A stretch of 33,309 bases of DNA from Apostichopus parvimensis (lineage: Eukaryota; Echinodermata; Holothuroidea; Aspidochirotida; Stichopodidae), in assembly GCA_000934455.1 (NCBI GenBank), contig KN883810.1, positions 19,178 to 52,486 on the forward strand, in the 5' to 3' direction. The notes under the pieces were generated by a model, which saw only the letters and a list, made by a program, of their open reading frames with translations, searched no databases and was not told the origin of the DNA. Made by a program: the position numbers and the translations under genes. This document shows, in pieces, positions 32,001-33,309 of this stretch (within the stretch, counting starts at the first letter, position 1; each line of letters starts with the position of its first letter).

Positions 32001-33309
32001 AACATTACGAGGGCGCGGTATCATTTGAGAAACGGCTCAGAAAGCTACTCACTCCTATCGAATGTGCAGTTGTCGCCAAGAAATCCTTCTGCACATGTGC
32101 AAGTAAACGGTGGTCTTGAATCGCTGTTGGCGCTGTTGGCACAAATTCCTCCGTTATCGCAGGGTTTGAACGCGAGGCAGTAATCTGTTCGGTGAGAAAG
32201 GAAACATCAACGATAAACGTCCACGAGGTGGAAGAAAGAGCGGCAACTTTCACTGCAAATATTACATCACGTGATGGAAAGTTGGACCCACATATTCCCC
32301 CTCTCTACCCCGACTTTTAAGAAAACTCGGTGTAGAAACATCGCTCTTACTTTTGGACACATCACAAACACAGTTTTGATTTGTGTTCCTCTAGTATTAG
32401 ATCTGTTCCTTCATCAACCTCGTGATTCAAATTTTAATTCTGCAACTGAGTATGTATGCAAATTACATACACTAATTGCTTGAATAACTGATTAGTTACA
32501 AATGCAATTTCTAGGGACCCATTGTATCGTGACTTGTAGCGATACAATCTTACAAAAATTCTTCTTCTACCCCTCTGCCCCTCCCCCTCATCATCCCTGG
32601 TCGGTCCACTTCCTTTCAGCTAACTTGCCTTTCAGCTAACTTTCAACCCTTTTCTCTTAGGAAAGTAAGTCTCAAACTCCTTTTGAAGATTTTGCTTCAT
32701 TCAGTAAAATGTATTCTTAAGTTAAGCTGAACGATACGCATTTATTACGCGATGTCAGTGTCTTGAATAGTATTAAAACAAATACCAAATCCAGGAAGAG
32801 ACCAATTTTTTATAAATCGTTTTACCTTCTAGCACCTCACAGTTAGTCCCGGTATAGCCCTCGTCACAGTCACATCTGCGATGACTCGGTGTGGTCATGT
32901 CCTGCACGCAAGTCCCATTGACACACGGTGAGTTTTGACATACGTCTACAAAGACAACAATCGAATTACAGAGTGAGCATTCGAAAATGAGAGAATACTG
33001 TGGAGGTTTAAATACTGTGAGCATGTATCCATGACAACAAATGGAACGATGCTTAAATTTTATCCTCTTCTTTTTCTTCTTCTTTTTGTTGACCGATTTA
33101 TATTCCGACAAGATTCATCAATTTAAAGCAGAAATAAGTAGTCATTTCTTTTTACTTATTTAGGTACACTTTTCTTTTTTTTTTTACTGCTGATAACTCC
33201 TTTTTATTTTGTTTTACCATGTATGTGTGCGCTCTATGTGTTTAATGACATTGAATAGAATGGACACTAGAGGTAAACATTTGGAACAAATTCTCTTACT
33301 TTTCCTGAA
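25573..33309 (-). CDS. Type I membrane protein with EGF, HYR, sushi and ephrin-receptor-like modules, 5'-partial
   Basis: Exons on the minus strand: possibly 33300-33309, then 32826-32945, 32053-32184, 30693-30965, 29231-29485, 28323-28493, 27276-27737, 26571-26762 and 25573-26078 (TGA at 25573-25575). Every junction is phase 1, as expected for shuffled extracellular modules, and about 703 residues are in the window. The order is EGF, EGF, HYR, HYR, sushi, an unnamed domain of about 154 residues with an RKRR site, one GCC2/GCC3 ephrin-receptor-like repeat, a TM helix (MLIIYICVGIGALLVIVIF) and a 130-residue tail. HYR-HYR-sushi-unnamed-GCC2 resembles the N-terminal part of SVEP1, but this protein ends in a membrane anchor. 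The signal peptide and further ectodomain lie beyond the right edge. It is likely a cell-surface adhesion or signalling receptor. No ligand can be named. Confidence 0.8.
26300..26340. repeat. GGGAAA purine microsatellite
   Basis: Imperfect GGGAAAGGAAA units follow a G-rich run in the intron before the TM exon. Confidence 0.7.
26571..26762 (-). CDS. Receptor exon: ephrin-receptor-like (GCC2/GCC3) repeat
   Basis: Sixty-four codons, phase 1-1. It has TCPAGSRYDERADTCDLCEA, then GTSQSEQGQSSCLPCDPGKF and QPNRGATTCDDC. The C-x-x-C pairs and G-[TK]-[FS]-Q-x-x-x-G spacing are typical of GCC2/GCC3 repeats. The last codon is split and reads Cys after joining to the TM exon. Confidence 0.88.
27276..27737 (-). 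CDS. Receptor exon: unnamed domain with furin-type site
   Basis: One 154-codon exon, phase 1-1, from AIQDPVSVRKVVSFLF to CPRGSVSRNGDC. It has four cysteines before a basic SQRKRRQNS, followed by a probable beta strand GVRVNVEISGVV, a helix (AEDVQMDVNRLINNI) and a second strand. RKRR fits the furin consensus R-x-[KR]-R. The fold is not recognised. A SEA-like or Notch-HD-like juxtamembrane module with cleavage is one possibility by layout. Confidence 0.75.
28323..28493 (-). CDS. Receptor exon: sushi/CCP module
   Basis: Fifty-seven codons, phase 1-1, GTTCPEIPTSNGRVSC through NQQWDKDPIQC. There are six cysteines (the four of a standard CCP plus an extra pair), with the conserved NG, G-x-Y-x-C and W-x-x-x-P-x-x-C positions. 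Confidence 0.88.
29231..29485 (-). CDS. Receptor exon: HYR domain 2
   Basis: Eighty-five codons, phase 1-1. It starts QVPPEVECPNDYTDVTSDD and ends VSIYDIAGNKAECQFTLTL. It is a classic HYR with YDxAGNxAxCxFxL. Confidence 0.9.
29486..30692. other. Receptor intron between HYR exons
   Basis: This 1.2-kb intron holds a G/GA-rich stretch at 29816-29855 and a plus-strand lysine-rich open frame at 29928-30170 with no recognisable homology. It has no splice-supported exon. Confidence 0.6.
30693..30965 (-). CDS. Receptor exon: HYR domain 1
   Basis: Ninety-one codons, phase 1-1. It starts KGPEFTDCPGVTVSYPI and ends FVLRATDQFNREGTCSFTVR. The CP near the start, and A-x-D-x-x-G-x-C-x-F-x-V near the end, are the HYR (hyalin repeat) signature, an Ig-like adhesion fold. 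Confidence 0.88.
31505..31577 (-). repeat. Degenerate tRNA-derived (SINE-like) sequence
   Basis: On the minus strand, GGTTGGTAGAGC (A-box like, 31549-31560) is followed by AGACTTGAAACGTTGAGGTC and TAGTTTATGTCC (degenerate B-box, 31512-31523) in tRNA order and spacing. The stems are broken, so it is a decayed tRNA pseudogene or a SINE head in an intron of the receptor gene. Confidence 0.4.
32053..32184 (-). CDS. Receptor exon: EGF-like module 2
   Basis: Forty-four codons, phase 1-1: YCLAFKPCDNGGICANS, then FTCTCAEGFLGDNC, with six cysteines. The correct frame is one shifted from the longest open frame here. The splice sites CGAACAG and A|GTGAGT fix it. Confidence 0.87.
32185..32825. other. 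Receptor intron between EGF exons
   Basis: About 640 bp of AT-rich intron. Apart from a short repeat of TTTCAGCTAACTT near 32617-32644, nothing was seen in it. Confidence 0.6.
32826..32945 (-). CDS. Receptor exon: EGF-like module 1
   Basis: Forty codons, phase 1-1, with six cysteines in EGF spacing: VCQNSPCVNGTC, then RCDCDEGYTGTNC. The calcium-binding D-x-D/N-E start is not complete, since only the residue before VC could be acidic. Confidence 0.88.
33300..33309 (-). CDS. Possible end of an upstream exon of the receptor gene
   Basis: TTCAGGAAAA is followed on the minus strand by a good donor, GTAAGAGA. If used in phase 1 it reads FRK and supplies an A to the next codon (AAC, Asn), starting the EGF module as NVCQNSP. 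Only ten bases are visible. Confidence 0.3.

Overview
This window is intron-rich animal DNA. Exons are short, with GT/AG boundaries and consistent phases, and the rest is AT-rich non-coding sequence with many C/G homopolymers and dispersed repeats. The gene content is metazoan: a kinetochore protein, an RIIa-domain protein, a coiled-coil protein and an EGF/HYR/sushi/ephrin-receptor-like membrane protein. The abundance of HYR, EGF and sushi modules, the repeat style and the recurrent TAGGCCTA words suggest a marine invertebrate deuterostome, most likely an echinoderm and possibly a sea cucumber. That assignment is inference. No prokaryotic features were seen, and no autonomous transposon coding region was found.

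Layout. (1) 471-3359, minus: the 5' half of a SKA1-like spindle/kinetochore gene; its C-terminal exons lie off the left edge. (2) 3360-9601: about 6 kb with no convincing exon. It holds a 13-bp tandem repeat, a probable dispersed repeat, a 26-bp duplication and a striking miRNA-like hairpin at 8101-8211. (3) 9602-15013, minus: a complete three-exon RIIAD1 gene. Its 4-kb second intron contains a large palindrome, a high-complexity enhancer-like segment and long poly-C tracts. (4) 15014-16549: the region between two divergent genes, with a mobile-element copy inserted and an NRF1-type palindrome just before the next start codon. (5) 16550-21674, plus: a complete eight-exon coiled-coil gene that I assign to CCDC122 (279 residues, one 16-nt microexon). 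(6) 21675-25572: a convergent 3' intergenic region with candidate poly(A) signals and a GTGAC-rich repeat. (7) 25573-33309, minus, 5'-partial: the C-terminal 700 or so residues of a type I membrane protein with the order EGF-EGF-HYR-HYR-sushi-unnamed domain with a furin site-ephrin-receptor-like repeat-TM-130-residue tail.

All exon joins were checked by hand for reading phase, and every junction inside the four genes agrees. The genes show no obvious functional pathway in common. RIIAD1 and the CCDC122-like gene are head-to-head, with 1.54 kb between start codons. The CCDC122-like gene and the receptor gene are convergent.

The most interesting items are the unannotated hairpin at 8.1 kb; the receptor, whose ectodomain order resembles the N-terminal part of SVEP1 but ends in a membrane anchor and a tail with three YxN motifs; and a family of non-autonomous elements (1845-2312, 16005-16365 and a fragment at 1-103).
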